This document shows, piece after piece, positions 26,553 to 34,493 of a DNA stretch of 55,189 nucleotides. The DNA comes from Pseudomonas sp. LS-2 (GTDB taxonomy: Bacteria > Pseudomonadota > Gammaproteobacteria > Pseudomonadales > Pseudomonadaceae): contig NZ_QXTJ01000043.1 of the NCBI RefSeq assembly GCF_003605735.1, forward strand, positions 148,404-203,592, read 5' to 3'. Positions within the stretch are counted from its first letter, which is position 1. The number at the start of each line of letters is the position of its first letter. A model generated the notes under the pieces. That model was not told where the DNA came from and did no database searches. It saw nothing but the letters and a program-made list of their open reading frames with translations. The position numbers and the translations under genes were made by a program.

Positions 26553-26710
26553 GGACGCAAACTCGGCTTTGATTACGGTCATCATACTTAAAAATCGAGT
26601 GAGCAGAAGTCAAAGGTTGCGTTGAGTGATGAGCGACGGGCTGAGGGGATGGCAGCGATGGGGACTGGACGCTAAACCGCTGTTCCATGATCGATGCCGC
26701 GCACCCCGCC

Positions 26711-26766
26711 ACGACGGACGCAGAGCGTCCTGCCCCGCATACCCACGCGGAGCGTGGGCACGATCA
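26711..26766. repeat. Partial copy of the 6328-6433 intergenic repeat
   Basis: Contains GACGCAGAGCGTCCTGCC and ends in ACCCACGCGGAGCGTGGG followed by CACGATCA, matching the right half of the element between gspF and poxB with a few substitutions. The left terminal repeat is missing. It lies between mexT and ybdD. Confidence 0.7.
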
Positions 26767-26788
26767 AGAGTTTTCGTTTTTCATTTTC

Positions 26789-26856
26789 GTTGCCGTTGCC
26801 GTTGCCGTTGCCCCTGCCGTTGATCTTGATCTTGATCTTGATCTTGATCTTGATCT
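26789..26856. repeat. Two adjacent hexanucleotide tandem arrays
   Basis: About four copies of GTTGCC (26789-26812), a short irregular spacer, then six perfect copies of TGATCT (26821-26856). The unit length of six means any frame through it stays open, so reading frames that cross it are probably artefacts. Such arrays vary in copy number by slippage. No gene contains it. Confidence 0.9.
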
Positions 26857-27125
26857 TGGTACGCAATGGTCCAGACGACACAAAACGCGACTTGGGTGCA
26901 GGCCGAACGCAGGCGGCGCTGCGTGGGCCGAGCGGCATGGATGCCGCGAGAGCCGCCCCCCGCCATGGATGGCGGATGGCGGCGGGCCCACGCAGCGTCG
27001 CCGGAGTGAGGGAACCCGACGAAGTCGGGCCAAACCAGGAGCAGGGCCTTTTGGTTACTTTTTGGCTCTTGAAAAAGTAACTCGCCGAAGGCGAAACAGC
27101 CCTGGCGTTAGCCAGGACCCAATAC
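26857..27125. repeat. Non-coding spacer resembling a repeated Pseudomonas intergenic block
   Basis: The stretch holds purine/pyrimidine-mixed hairpin arms (GCCGCGAGAG; GCCATGGATGGCGGATGGCG), then a segment with TTTTGGTTACTTTTTGG and AAAAAGTAACTCGCCGAAGGCG forming an interrupted inverted repeat. I recall very similar blocks at many intergenic sites of fluorescent pseudomonads. No start codon with a ribosome site or protein family was seen in it. It may end transcription or be a decayed mobile sequence. Confidence 0.45.
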
Positions 27126-27161
27126 CAGCGAACTCAGCGAACTCAGCGAACTCAGCGAACT
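27126..27161. repeat. 9-bp tandem repeat (CAGCGAACT x4) at the 3' end of ybdD
   Basis: Four perfect copies of CAGCGAACT are followed by a degraded fifth (CAGCAACTC). The array ends about eight bases before the ybdD stop codon on the opposite strand, so it forms the immediate 3' flank of that transcript. Confidence 0.9.
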
Positions 27162-27168
27162 CAGCAAC

Positions 27169-27366
27169 TCAACAACACTTGGGCCCAGCCTTCCCGCCAT
27201 ACCGCGCATCCTGCCGCTCCCGGAAGAACACCTCGTACGACATCACCGGCTGATCCGGATGAGTCCTCTGCATATGCTCCACATAATTATCATAATCAGG
27301 CATGCCCACCATCAGACGGGCCGCCTGCCCAAGATACTTACCCAGACGACTCAAGTCATTGAACAT
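27169..27366 (-). CDS. YbdD/YjiX-family small protein
   Basis: Small cytoplasmic protein of 65 residues, the usual YbdD/YjiX size, with the family features MVGMPDYDNYVEHM and PVMSYEVFFRERQDARYGG and a C-terminal KCC. Members are almost always encoded directly after CstA-type carriers, as here: its ATG shares a base with the cstA stop (TGATG). Its role is unknown, but strict coupling suggests it supports or modulates the transporter. A tandem repeat abuts its stop codon. Confidence 0.92.
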   Translation of the reverse strand: MFNDLSRLGKYLGQAARLMVGMPDYDNYVEHMQRTHPDQPVMSYEVFFRERQDARYGGKAGPKCC

Positions 27367-29426
27367 CAGCGCGCTTCCGGCATCGCCTGGAACGGCGCTT
27401 CCTTGTCACTGCGCTCCTTCTTGACCCACGCCGCACGACCCACCTTCACCGCATAGAACAGAATGCTCAACACCACGAACAGGAACAACGTGGTCAGCGC
27501 CGCGTTTGTGTACGCGTTGAAAATCACATGCTGCATCTGATCGACAGTCTTGGCCGGAGCCAGAATCTGACCCGCATCAGCGGCCGTGCTGTACTTCTTC
27601 GCCAGGGCCAGGAAACCAACGGCCGGGCTTGGGTCAAACAGCTTGATGAAACCTGCGGTCACGGTGCAAATCAACAGCCACGACGCCGGGAGAATGGTGA
27701 CCCACACGTACTGCTGACGCTTCATCTTGATCAGAACCACCGTCGCCAGCATCAACGCGATACCTGCCAGCATCTGGTTGGAGATACCGAACAGCGGCCA
27801 CAGGGTGTTGATGCCGCCCAGCGGATCGATCACGCCTTGATACAGCAGATAACCCCACAGCGCCACGCAACCACCGGTGCCGATGATGTTCGCCGTCCAG
27901 GATTCAGTGCGCTTGAGCGCTGGCACGAAGCTGCCCAGCAGGTCTTGCAGCATGAAACGACCGGCACGGGTACCGGCGTCGACAGCGGTCAGGATGAACA
28001 GTGCTTCGAACAGGATCGCGAAGTGGTACCAGAACGCCATGGTGTTCTGGCCTGGCAGCACCTGGTGCAGGATTTGCGCGATACCCACCGCCAACGTCGG
28101 CGCACCACCGGCACGGGCCAGAACAGTGTTCTCACCGATGTCCTTGGCCACTGCGGTCAGGGTGTCTGGAGTGATCGCGAAGCCCCAGCTGGTGATGGTC
28201 TGAGCCACCGTCACCACATCGCCGCCGACCACAGCCGCCGGGCTGTTCATGGCGAAGTACACGCCCGGGTCGATGACCGAAGCGGCGACCATCGCCATGA
28301 TTGCCACGAAGGATTCCATCAGCATGCCGCCGTAACCGATATAACGCGCGTTCTTCTCGTTATCCAGCAGCTTGGGCGTGGTGCCCGAAGAAATCAGCGC
28401 GTGGAAACCCGACACCGCACCACAGGCGATGGTGATGAACAGGAACGGGAACAGTGCGCCTTTCCAGACCGGGCCGGTGCCGTCGGTGAACTGGGTCAGG
28501 GCCGGCATTTTCAGCTCGGGCGCCAGAATCAGGATGCCGATCGCCAAGGCGACGATGGTGCCGATCTTCAGGAACGTAGAGAGGTAATCACGTGGCGCCA
28601 GCAGCAGCCAGACCGGCAGCATCGCAGCGACGAAACCGTAACCGACCAGCATCCAGGTGATCTGCACGCCAGTGAAGGTGAACGCATGGGCCCACTCAGG
28701 GCTGGCAGCGACCTGACCACCGGCCCAGATCGACAGCAGCAACAGCACGACCCCGATGATCGAGATTTCACCGATACGGCCCGGACGGATGTAGCGCATG
28801 TACACGCCCATGAACATCGCGATCGGGATGGTCGCAAGCACGGTAAACATGCCCCACGGGCTTTCAGCCAAGGCCTTGACCACGATCAGCGCCAGCACCG
28901 CGAGGATGATGATCATGATCAGGAAGCAGCCGAACAAGGCGATGGTGCCGGGGACGCGGCCCATCTCTTCGCGGACCATGTCGCCCAGCGAGCGGCCGTT
29001 ACGGCGCGTGGACAGGAACAGGATCATGAAGTCCTGCACCGCACCGGCCAGCACAACACCGGCGATCAGCCAGAGCGTACCGGGCAGATAACCCATCTGC
29101 GCGGCGAGCACCGGGCCGACCAGCGGGCCAGCGCCGGCGATGGCGGCGAAGTGGTGACCGAAGAGGATGTGTTTGTTGGTCGGAACATAATCCAGGCCGT
29201 CATTATTGATCACCGCGGGCGTGGCCCGGGTCGGATCGAGTTGCATGACGTGATTGGCGATGAACAGACTGTAGTAGCGGTACGCAACCAGATAGATGGC
29301 GACAGCAGCGACGACGATCCAGAGTGCGTTGATGGCTTCGCCGCGGCGCAGCGCGACGACACCCAAGGCGCATGCCCCAAGGGCAGCGACGGCGAACCAA
29401 CCCAGATGTTTGGTCAGTCGGGTCAT
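27366..29426 (-). CDS. cstA: CstA-family carbon starvation transporter
   Basis: Large inner-membrane carrier of 686 residues with about 16-18 spans. The family imports pyruvate (BtsT, CstA in E. coli) and has been linked to peptide use under carbon starvation. The start at 29426 (MTRLTKHLGW) follows a clear GCAGGAG site; 8 upstream in-frame codons are excluded. Hallmarks include HHFAAIAGAGPLVGPVLAAQMGY, GAVSGFHALISSGTTPK and PLFGISNQMLAGIAL. The 5' leader contains an AATAACAA stretch of the Hfq/Crc type and a 20-bp palindrome further up. A Cache-domain kinase and LuxR-type regulator are divergent from it, pointing to substrate-responsive control of this gene. Confidence 0.94.
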   Translation of the reverse strand: MTRLTKHLGWFAVAALGACALGVVALRRGEAINALWIVVAAVAIYLVAYRYYSLFIANHVMQLDPTRATPAVINNDGLDYVPTNKHILFGHHFAAIAGAGPLVGPVLAAQMGYLPGTLWLIAGVVLAGAVQDFMILFLSTRRNGRSLGDMVREEMGRVPGTIALFGCFLIMIIILAVLALIVVKALAESPWGMFTVLATIPIAMFMGVYMRYIRPGRIGEISIIGVVLLLLSIWAGGQVAASPEWAHAFTFTGVQITWMLVGYGFVAAMLPVWLLLAPRDYLSTFLKIGTIVALAIGILILAPELKMPALTQFTDGTGPVWKGALFPFLFITIACGAVSGFHALISSGTTPKLLDNEKNARYIGYGGMLMESFVAIMAMVAASVIDPGVYFAMNSPAAVVGGDVVTVAQTITSWGFAITPDTLTAVAKDIGENTVLARAGGAPTLAVGIAQILHQVLPGQNTMAFWYHFAILFEALFILTAVDAGTRAGRFMLQDLLGSFVPALKRTESWTANIIGTGGCVALWGYLLYQGVIDPLGGINTLWPLFGISNQMLAGIALMLATVVLIKMKRQQYVWVTILPASWLLICTVTAGFIKLFDPSPAVGFLALAKKYSTAADAGQILAPAKTVDQMQHVIFNAYTNAALTTLFLFVVLSILFYAVKVGRAAWVKKERSDKEAPFQAMPEAR

Positions 29427-29464
29427 TGTGGGTCTCCTGCCCAAGCTCATGGCTTGTGGCGTAA

Positions 29465-29472
29465 TTGTTATT
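29465..29472 (-). promoter_or_regulatory. Candidate Hfq/Crc CA motif in the cstA leader
   Basis: On the minus strand the leader reads AATAACAA, an exact fit to AANAANAA, 39-46 bases before the cstA ATG. In Pseudomonas, Hfq with Crc represses translation of alternative carbon uptake genes through such sites, usually nearer the start codon, so the position is only fair. Confidence 0.35.
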
Positions 29473-29549
29473 GTGTGCCCCGGGATAACGGAGCGTCGCC
29501 ACTATCCACGCTGCTGTCACCAAGAGAAATTCGTACTACTACGGGATCT

Positions 29550-29569
29550 TCTGCGTAGTACTACGCAGA
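29550..29569. promoter_or_regulatory. Perfect 20-bp palindrome upstream of cstA
   Basis: Self-complementary sequence with half-site TCTGCGTAGT. A further TACTACTACG lies 10 bases to its left. It is about 125 bases upstream of the cstA ATG and 350 bases upstream of the kinase gene. Its symmetry and length suit a dimeric NarL/LuxR-type response regulator, and one is encoded nearby (31311-31943). Binding is inferred. Confidence 0.55.
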
Positions 29570-29643
29570 TGCTTGCCATTGAACCGCTTCTGCCGAAGGC
29601 GTGGGAGATTCCATGCACTCAGACAAGCCCCTCAAGGCGCTCG

Positions 29644-29825
29644 CCGCATGGCTTCTGATTCTGGCCAAAGGCCGTGGGAGCCTGACTTGTCGGCGATCGG
29701 CTGCGCAGCAGTCGTAAGATCATCTCCCCCCGTTCTTCCTGACACACCATCTTCTGAGCATTTACTGCCGGTCCCCGGCAGATCGTCGGCAAGCCGGCCT
29801 CCCACGCCCTTCGGGCATCAATCAC
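29644..29825. repeat. REP-like inverted pair (GGCCGTGGGAGCCTGACTTG family)
   Basis: Left arm: TTCTGGCCAAAGGCCGTGGGAG, then TGACTTGTCGGCGATC. Right arm, in inverse orientation: GATCGTCGGCAAGCCGGCCTCCCACGCCCTTCGGG. The same family forms an array at 41399-41765. It fills most of the gap between the cstA promoter and the kinase gene. Confidence 0.7.
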
Positions 29826-29917
29826 AGTGTGACCGGCGCGCAGACAGGTGCGACCGCCCGCCATAGCGTGTCTAATACCGTCCACAACAACACCCCGCCC
29901 CGCTGGACGCCAAGACC

Positions 29918-31276
29918 ATGCAACTCAAACACAAGATCGTCGCCCTGGGCATCCTGCCGCTGATCCTTGCCGTGTCGGTGATCTGCGCGCTGGTCATCGT
30001 GCAGAACCAGCGCCTGGGCGAGCAGCAGGCGCAGTTGATCGAAGACAGCATCCTGGCCAGCAAGCGCGCCGAGCTCAAGAACTACGTCGAAATGGCCATG
30101 AGCGCCCTGGCGCCGATCTACGACAGCGGCCGCAACGACGAACAGACCAAACAGCAAGTGCTCGAAGAGCTGTCCAAGCTGAGCTTCGGCATCGACGGCT
30201 ATTTCTTCGTCTATGACGAGCACGGTCGCAGCCTGATGCACCCTCGCCAGGCGGCGCTGGTCGGCAAGGACTTGTGGAACATGACCGATCCCCAGGGCCT
30301 GCTGGTGATCCGCGCGTTGCTGAAAAGCGCCCAATCCGGCGACGGTTTTCAGCACTACGCCTGGGAAAAACCCTCCACCGGCCAGGTCACCGACAAGCTC
30401 GCCCACGTGGTCATGCTCAAGCGCTGGGGCTGGATGCTCGGCACCGGGATCTATCTGGAAGACGTCGAACGCGCCACCCAGCAGGCGCGCCATGAAGTGG
30501 CTCGGGGGATCTACGCCACCATGCTCGACATCGGCGCCGTGGCGTTGATCGCGGTGTTGCTGGTGTTCATCTGCGGCGTCACCCTGAACGCCAGCGAACA
30601 CCGGCTGGCCGACCGCAAGCTGCAAATGCTCAATCAGCGCATCATGAACCTGCAGGAAGAAGAGCGCTCGCGGCTGTCGCGGGAGCTGCACGACGGCATC
30701 AGTCAGGTGCTGGTGTCGATCAAATTCCAGTTCGAACTGGCGGGCCTGCAACTGGAAGGCAACGACCAGCGCGGCCTGGACACCTTGCGACAAGGCACCG
30801 AGCGGCTGGGGGACGCCATCGGCGAAATCCGCACCATCTCCCACGACCTGCGCCCTTCCCTGCTCGACACCCTGGGCCTTGCCGCCGCCGTCACCCAACT
30901 GGTGGCCGAGTTCGAGCAGCAAACCGGGCTGACCATCCACTACACCCACAACCTGAACAACCTGAAACTGGCGGAAGGTGCGCCGGTCGCGCTGTTCCGC
31001 ATCCTTCAGGAAGCGCTGACCAACATCGAGCGCCACGCCCACGCGCAGAACGTCTACATCGACCTGCAAGGCACGAAAAAACAGGTGCAACTGACCGTTC
31101 GCGACGACGGCGTCGGCTTTCGGGTCGATGTTGCGAACCTGCAAGAGATACAGGGTGGCATCGGTTTGCGTAATATTCGCGAGCGCGTCGAACATTTCCA
31201 CGGTCAGCTCAATCTGTACTCCACGCCGGGGCACAGTGAATTGACCGTGACCATGCCGATCAGCGTCACCGCCTGA
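29918..31276 (+). CDS. Cache-domain sensor histidine kinase (HisKA_3/NarX type)
   Basis: Membrane sensor kinase of 452 residues. A first span (about 8-28), a periplasmic single-Cache domain (about 33-195; FGIDGYFFVYDEHGRSLMHP and LGTGIYLEDVE are typical sCache_2 segments), a second span (about 203-225), the HisKA_3 dimerisation helix with phospho-acceptor H258 (LSRELHDGISQV), and the HATPase domain ending GGIGLRNIRERVEHF. sCache_2 kinases of this build (for example rhizobial MctS) sense small carboxylates. The regulator gene follows after 34 bases, and the pair is divergent from cstA, so pyruvate or another short acid is a reasonable guess for the signal. Confidence 0.9.
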   Translation: MQLKHKIVALGILPLILAVSVICALVIVQNQRLGEQQAQLIEDSILASKRAELKNYVEMAMSALAPIYDSGRNDEQTKQQVLEELSKLSFGIDGYFFVYDEHGRSLMHPRQAALVGKDLWNMTDPQGLLVIRALLKSAQSGDGFQHYAWEKPSTGQVTDKLAHVVMLKRWGWMLGTGIYLEDVERATQQARHEVARGIYATMLDIGAVALIAVLLVFICGVTLNASEHRLADRKLQMLNQRIMNLQEEERSRLSRELHDGISQVLVSIKFQFELAGLQLEGNDQRGLDTLRQGTERLGDAIGEIRTISHDLRPSLLDTLGLAAAVTQLVAEFEQQTGLTIHYTHNLNNLKLAEGAPVALFRILQEALTNIERHAHAQNVYIDLQGTKKQVQLTVRDDGVGFRVDVANLQEIQGGIGLRNIRERVEHFHGQLNLYSTPGHSELTVTMPISVTA

Positions 31277-31310
31277 CGTCCTTCATCCACACAGGAACCG
31301 ATCCCCGATC

Positions 31311-31943
31311 ATGAGCGCCAGCCAGACCATCCGTATCGCCCTGGTCGACGACCATTCTCTGGTCCGCGACGGCGTGCGCGCCCTGCTCTCCACCCGTCCG
31401 CTGTTCGAAGTGGTGGGTGAAGCCGAGAACGCTGCGCAGGCGTTGACGATGTGCGAAGAGGTCAAACCCGACATCCTGCTGGTGGACATCGGCTTGCAGG
31501 ACATGAACGGCCTGGAGCTGACACAACTGATCCGCCAGCGCTGCCCGGCGATCAAGATTCTGATCCTGAGCATGTACGACAATCAGGAATACGTCGTCAC
31601 CTCGATCCGCGCCGGCGCCAGCGGCTATGTGCTGAAGAATGCGCCATCGAGGGAAATCGTCGCCGCCATCGAGGCCATCGCCACTGGCGGCACGTTCTAC
31701 AGCGCCGAAGTGACGCTGAAACTGGTGTCGAAAAAAACCGAAGAAAACGAGCTGACCCCGCGCGAAGTGCAGGTGCTGGTGGGTCTGGCCAAAGGGCTGG
31801 ACAACAAGACCATCGCCCGCGACCTGGCGATCAGCGTGCGAACCGTCGAGACCCACCGTTTGAGCATCCGCCGCAAATTGAAAGTCGACAAACCGGCGGG
31901 GCTGGTGAAGTACGCGATGGAGCATGGGTTGTTGTTGCCGTGA
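31311..31943 (+). CDS. NarL/LuxR-type response regulator
   Basis: Cytoplasmic response regulator of 210 residues: receiver domain (about 5-125) with D13, D14, phospho-acceptor D59 (ILLVDIGLQD) and K109 (SGYVLKNAP), then a LuxR-type HTH (about 145-205; LTPREVQVLVGLAKGLDNKTIA and ISVRTVETHRLSIRRKL). It is encoded 34 bases after its kinase. The likely target is the divergent cstA-ybdD operon, through the 20-bp palindrome at 29550. It ends facing an opposite-strand kinase gene, with a REP element between. Confidence 0.93.
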   Translation: MSASQTIRIALVDDHSLVRDGVRALLSTRPLFEVVGEAENAAQALTMCEEVKPDILLVDIGLQDMNGLELTQLIRQRCPAIKILILSMYDNQEYVVTSIRAGASGYVLKNAPSREIVAAIEAIATGGTFYSAEVTLKLVSKKTEENELTPREVQVLVGLAKGLDNKTIARDLAISVRTVETHRLSIRRKLKVDKPAGLVKYAMEHGLLLP

Positions 31944-31980
31944 CTGCCCATGACACCCTCCACAATTCCCCCGTATAACC

Positions 31981-32064
31981 CCGTAGCAGTCCGGCTTGCC
32001 GGCGGTTGCGATCTTGAAGACGCCACCGCCGGCAAAAGGAACGTCGCCCGGCCGGACTGCTACA
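31981..32064. repeat. REP-like palindrome, family CGTAGCAGNNCGGCTTGCCGGCGG (copy 1)
   Basis: Starts CCGTAGCAGTCCGGCTTGCC and closes with GGCCGGACTGCTACAGG, with an internal CGCCACCGCCGGC arm. It lies between two convergent genes, where it can act as a bidirectional terminator or nucleoid-protein site. Further copies lie at 35031, 37782 and 51731. Confidence 0.8.
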
Positions 32065-32089
32065 GGACATTCGGAGAGCTGATCCCGAC

Positions 32090-33583
32090 TCACCCCTGCG
32101 GTAATGCCTTCTGCGCCGTCTCCTGATCCACCGGCAAGTCAAACCTGAACGTCGCGCCCTGCCCCGGCACATCCACCAGTTCAATCCGGTGCCCATGCAA
32201 TTGCAGAATCTGGTGCACGATCCGCAGACCCAACCCGCCATCGCGCCGGGCACCGCCGATATTGAACGGCCGCAGGAACAACCCTTCGCGCAACTCGGCG
32301 GCAATCCCCGGTCCGCTGTCACTGACGGTCACCTCGACAAAACGCTCTTTCGGCGACAGCGACACCCTGACCTCGCCGCCGTGGGGCGTATGGCGCAGGG
32401 CGTTGTCCAGCAGGTTGGTCAGCACCCGTTCGATCAACCCCAGATCGGCATGCACGCCGGGAATCGAAGGCGCAAACTGCGGCGTCAGGGTCACGGCCTT
32501 GGCCTCGGCACTGAGTTCGAACTTCTGGAAGATGTCCTGCACCAGATCGGTCAGCGAGAAGCGCTCGACCACCGGCACCACGAAACCGTGCTCCAGCCGC
32601 ACCAGCTCCAGTAACGACTGCGCCAGTCCCCCGACCTTGCGGCTCTGATCCAGCGCAATGCCCAGATAACGCCGCCGCTCTTCGGGGCTCAGGCTGGCGT
32701 CCTTGACTGACAGCACCTCCAGATAGCCGTGCAGCGATGCCAGAGGTGTACGCAAATCGTGGGAGATGTTCGCCACCAGTTCACGGCGGTCCTGGCTCTG
32801 TCGGGTCAGGGTCTGCCATTGCTCGCTCAGACGGTTTTGCATCTGCTTGAAGGTTGCATCCAGCACCGCGATTTCATCGTGGCCCGGACGCGGCGCCTCC
32901 ACCGTTTCGGCCGAAATCGCCACCGGCGCGGCATTAATGTCAAAGCGACCCACCGAATCGGTCAGACGCCGCAGCGGCCGGGTGATCCAGCCAAAGGCTG
33001 CAAGGCCGGCGAGCAGACACAGCAAGGCGATCAGGCCAATCGACCACAGTGCGGTATTCAACGCCTCGCTGGTGGCGCCGCGCTCGGCGAAACGGTCATG
33101 GGCCTCGCCCAGCAGCACGACGTACAAAAAGCCCGATGGCTTGCCCGTCACCATCAGCGGCGCGGCACTGAACACCTTGCGCGCGTCCAGGCTGCGCGGA
33201 TCATCCCCCAGAATCGGCAGGGGCGCGCCACTGAGCAACTGGCGAATCGGCGCCAGGCTGACCCGGTCGCGCACGATCCGGTCCTTGGGCGCGGCATCGC
33301 CGACGATCTTGCCGTCCATGTCCAGCAGGTAAACCTCGACGCTGGGGTTGACCAGCATCAACTGACTGAACAGTTCGCGCACTGCATCGGGTTTCAGGCC
33401 ATTGGCGTCCATCAACTGGGTGTCGCGAGCGATGTGCTGCGCCAGATCACGAGACAGGCCCTGCACCACTTCCAGCTCGTGCATTTTGTTCGAACGCACC
33501 TGCAACAACACCGAGGTGCCGCAGCAGATCAGCAACAGCAGCGCGAACACCAGTGACAGGCGCTGGGTCAGGGTCATGTTCAC
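32090..33583 (-). CDS. Sensor histidine kinase (EnvZ/CusS-like)
   Basis: Inner-membrane kinase of 497 residues. Two spans (about 9-28 and 182-203) bracket a periplasmic sensor of about 150 residues (ELFSQLMLVNPSVEVYLLD). A HAMP linker follows, then the HisKA helix with H275 (NISHDLRTPLASLHGYLE), and HATPase boxes NLLDNALRHT, DSGPGIA and GGLGLRIV. The GTG at 33583 is preferred: GGGGGA lies 7 bases upstream and the codon overlaps the regulator stop (GTGA); an ATG at 33577 is the alternative. It is the second gene of a two-component operon divergent from msrB-dipZ-msrA, so it may sense oxidative damage in the periplasm; that is inferred. Confidence 0.9.
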   Translation of the reverse strand: MNMTLTQRLSLVFALLLLICCGTSVLLQVRSNKMHELEVVQGLSRDLAQHIARDTQLMDANGLKPDAVRELFSQLMLVNPSVEVYLLDMDGKIVGDAAPKDRIVRDRVSLAPIRQLLSGAPLPILGDDPRSLDARKVFSAAPLMVTGKPSGFLYVVLLGEAHDRFAERGATSEALNTALWSIGLIALLCLLAGLAAFGWITRPLRRLTDSVGRFDINAAPVAISAETVEAPRPGHDEIAVLDATFKQMQNRLSEQWQTLTRQSQDRRELVANISHDLRTPLASLHGYLEVLSVKDASLSPEERRRYLGIALDQSRKVGGLAQSLLELVRLEHGFVVPVVERFSLTDLVQDIFQKFELSAEAKAVTLTPQFAPSIPGVHADLGLIERVLTNLLDNALRHTPHGGEVRVSLSPKERFVEVTVSDSGPGIAAELREGLFLRPFNIGGARRDGGLGLRIVHQILQLHGHRIELVDVPGQGATFRFDLPVDQETAQKALPQG

Positions 33584-34308
33584 GATGCGTCCCCCGACAA
33601 GTCACCTGGCGTTGCGAACTTGTAACCTCGGCCCCACACCGTGAGGATGCGCAACGGCTGCGCCGGATCGGCTTCGATCTTGGCGCGCAGGCGGTTGATG
33701 TGGGTGTTGACGGTGTGCTCGTAGCCTTCGTGGTTGTAGCCCCAGACCGAATTGAGCAGGTCCAGCCGGGAGAACACCTTGCCCGGTTGCCGGGCGAAGA
33801 AATAAAGCAGGTCGAATTCTCGTGGTGTCAGGTCCAGCGGGCGGCCTTCCAGCGACGCTTCTCGGGTCAGCGGGTCGATGAACAAACCGGCGCTGGACAG
33901 ACTGCCCGCGTCGATCTTCAGGTTGCGCGCCATGGCATCGACCCGGCGCAGCAACGCCTTGACCCGTGCCACCAGCTCCATCATCGAGAAGGGTTTGGCG
34001 AGGTAGTCATCGGCGCCTAGCTCAAGGCCGAGGATACGGTGCATCTCGCTGGAGCGGGCGCTGGTAATGATGATCGGCGTGTAGCGAGTCATGGCACGGG
34101 CGCGGCGACAGATTTCCAGGCCGTCCACGCCAGGCAGCATCAGGTCCAGAATCAGCGCATCCCAGCCGCCCTGTTCCAGCAGGCGCAGGCCTTTCTCGCC
34201 ATCGGCGCTGTGCACCACGTCGAAATGCTCGTCCCGCAGATGCAGGCAAATCAGGTCGGCGATATGGCTATCGTCCTCGACCACCAGAATGCGTTTGGGC
34301 TGATCCAT
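33580..34308 (-). CDS. OmpR-family response regulator
   Basis: Response regulator of 242 residues. The receiver domain has E11, D12, D13, phospho-acceptor D55 (LILDLMLPG) and K105 (DDYLAKPF); the C-terminal winged helix (about 140-235) reads LDLTPREFDLLYFFARQPG and HTVNTHINRLRAKIE, ending TVWGRGYKF. The ATG at 34308 (MDQPKRILVV) has TAAGG upstream. It overlaps its kinase gene by four bases. The spacer 34309-34493 separates it from msrB on the other strand, so a shared promoter region is likely and the msr genes are the obvious targets. Confidence 0.92.
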   Translation of the reverse strand: MDQPKRILVVEDDSHIADLICLHLRDEHFDVVHSADGEKGLRLLEQGGWDALILDLMLPGVDGLEICRRARAMTRYTPIIITSARSSEMHRILGLELGADDYLAKPFSMMELVARVKALLRRVDAMARNLKIDAGSLSSAGLFIDPLTREASLEGRPLDLTPREFDLLYFFARQPGKVFSRLDLLNSVWGYNHEGYEHTVNTHINRLRAKIEADPAQPLRILTVWGRGYKFATPGDLSGDAS

Positions 34309-34493
34309 TGAAAGCAAACCTTACGGGCGCATCGGTCGCGCAATGGGGCCATTGTGCCGATTTTGTCGGCGGGCAGTTATCACGAATTGTTTAACTCTCG
34401 GTGAGGATTCCGGGAACAGCGCGCGCCTAACCTTGGTTCATCGCATCACAGGTCTGGTCTGAACCCAGAGCAGCCCGTGCCAAGGAGACCATC

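Noticed and set aside
26694..27080. Small proteins with Asp-Leu or Pro-Leu repeats across the hexamer arrays
   Set aside because: The frames stay open only because the repeat unit is six bases. They have no ribosome site, and the repeats read as low-complexity in all frames.
26789..27161. Possible CRISPR-like array
   Set aside because: The repeat units are 6 or 9 bases and directly adjacent, without spacers, and no cas gene is present.
27528..29558. Open frame of 676 codons on the plus strand
   Set aside because: Antisense to cstA; Gln/His/Arg-rich composition artefact.
29822..31234. Open frame of 470 codons on the minus strand
   Set aside because: Antisense to the Cache-domain kinase; no family features.
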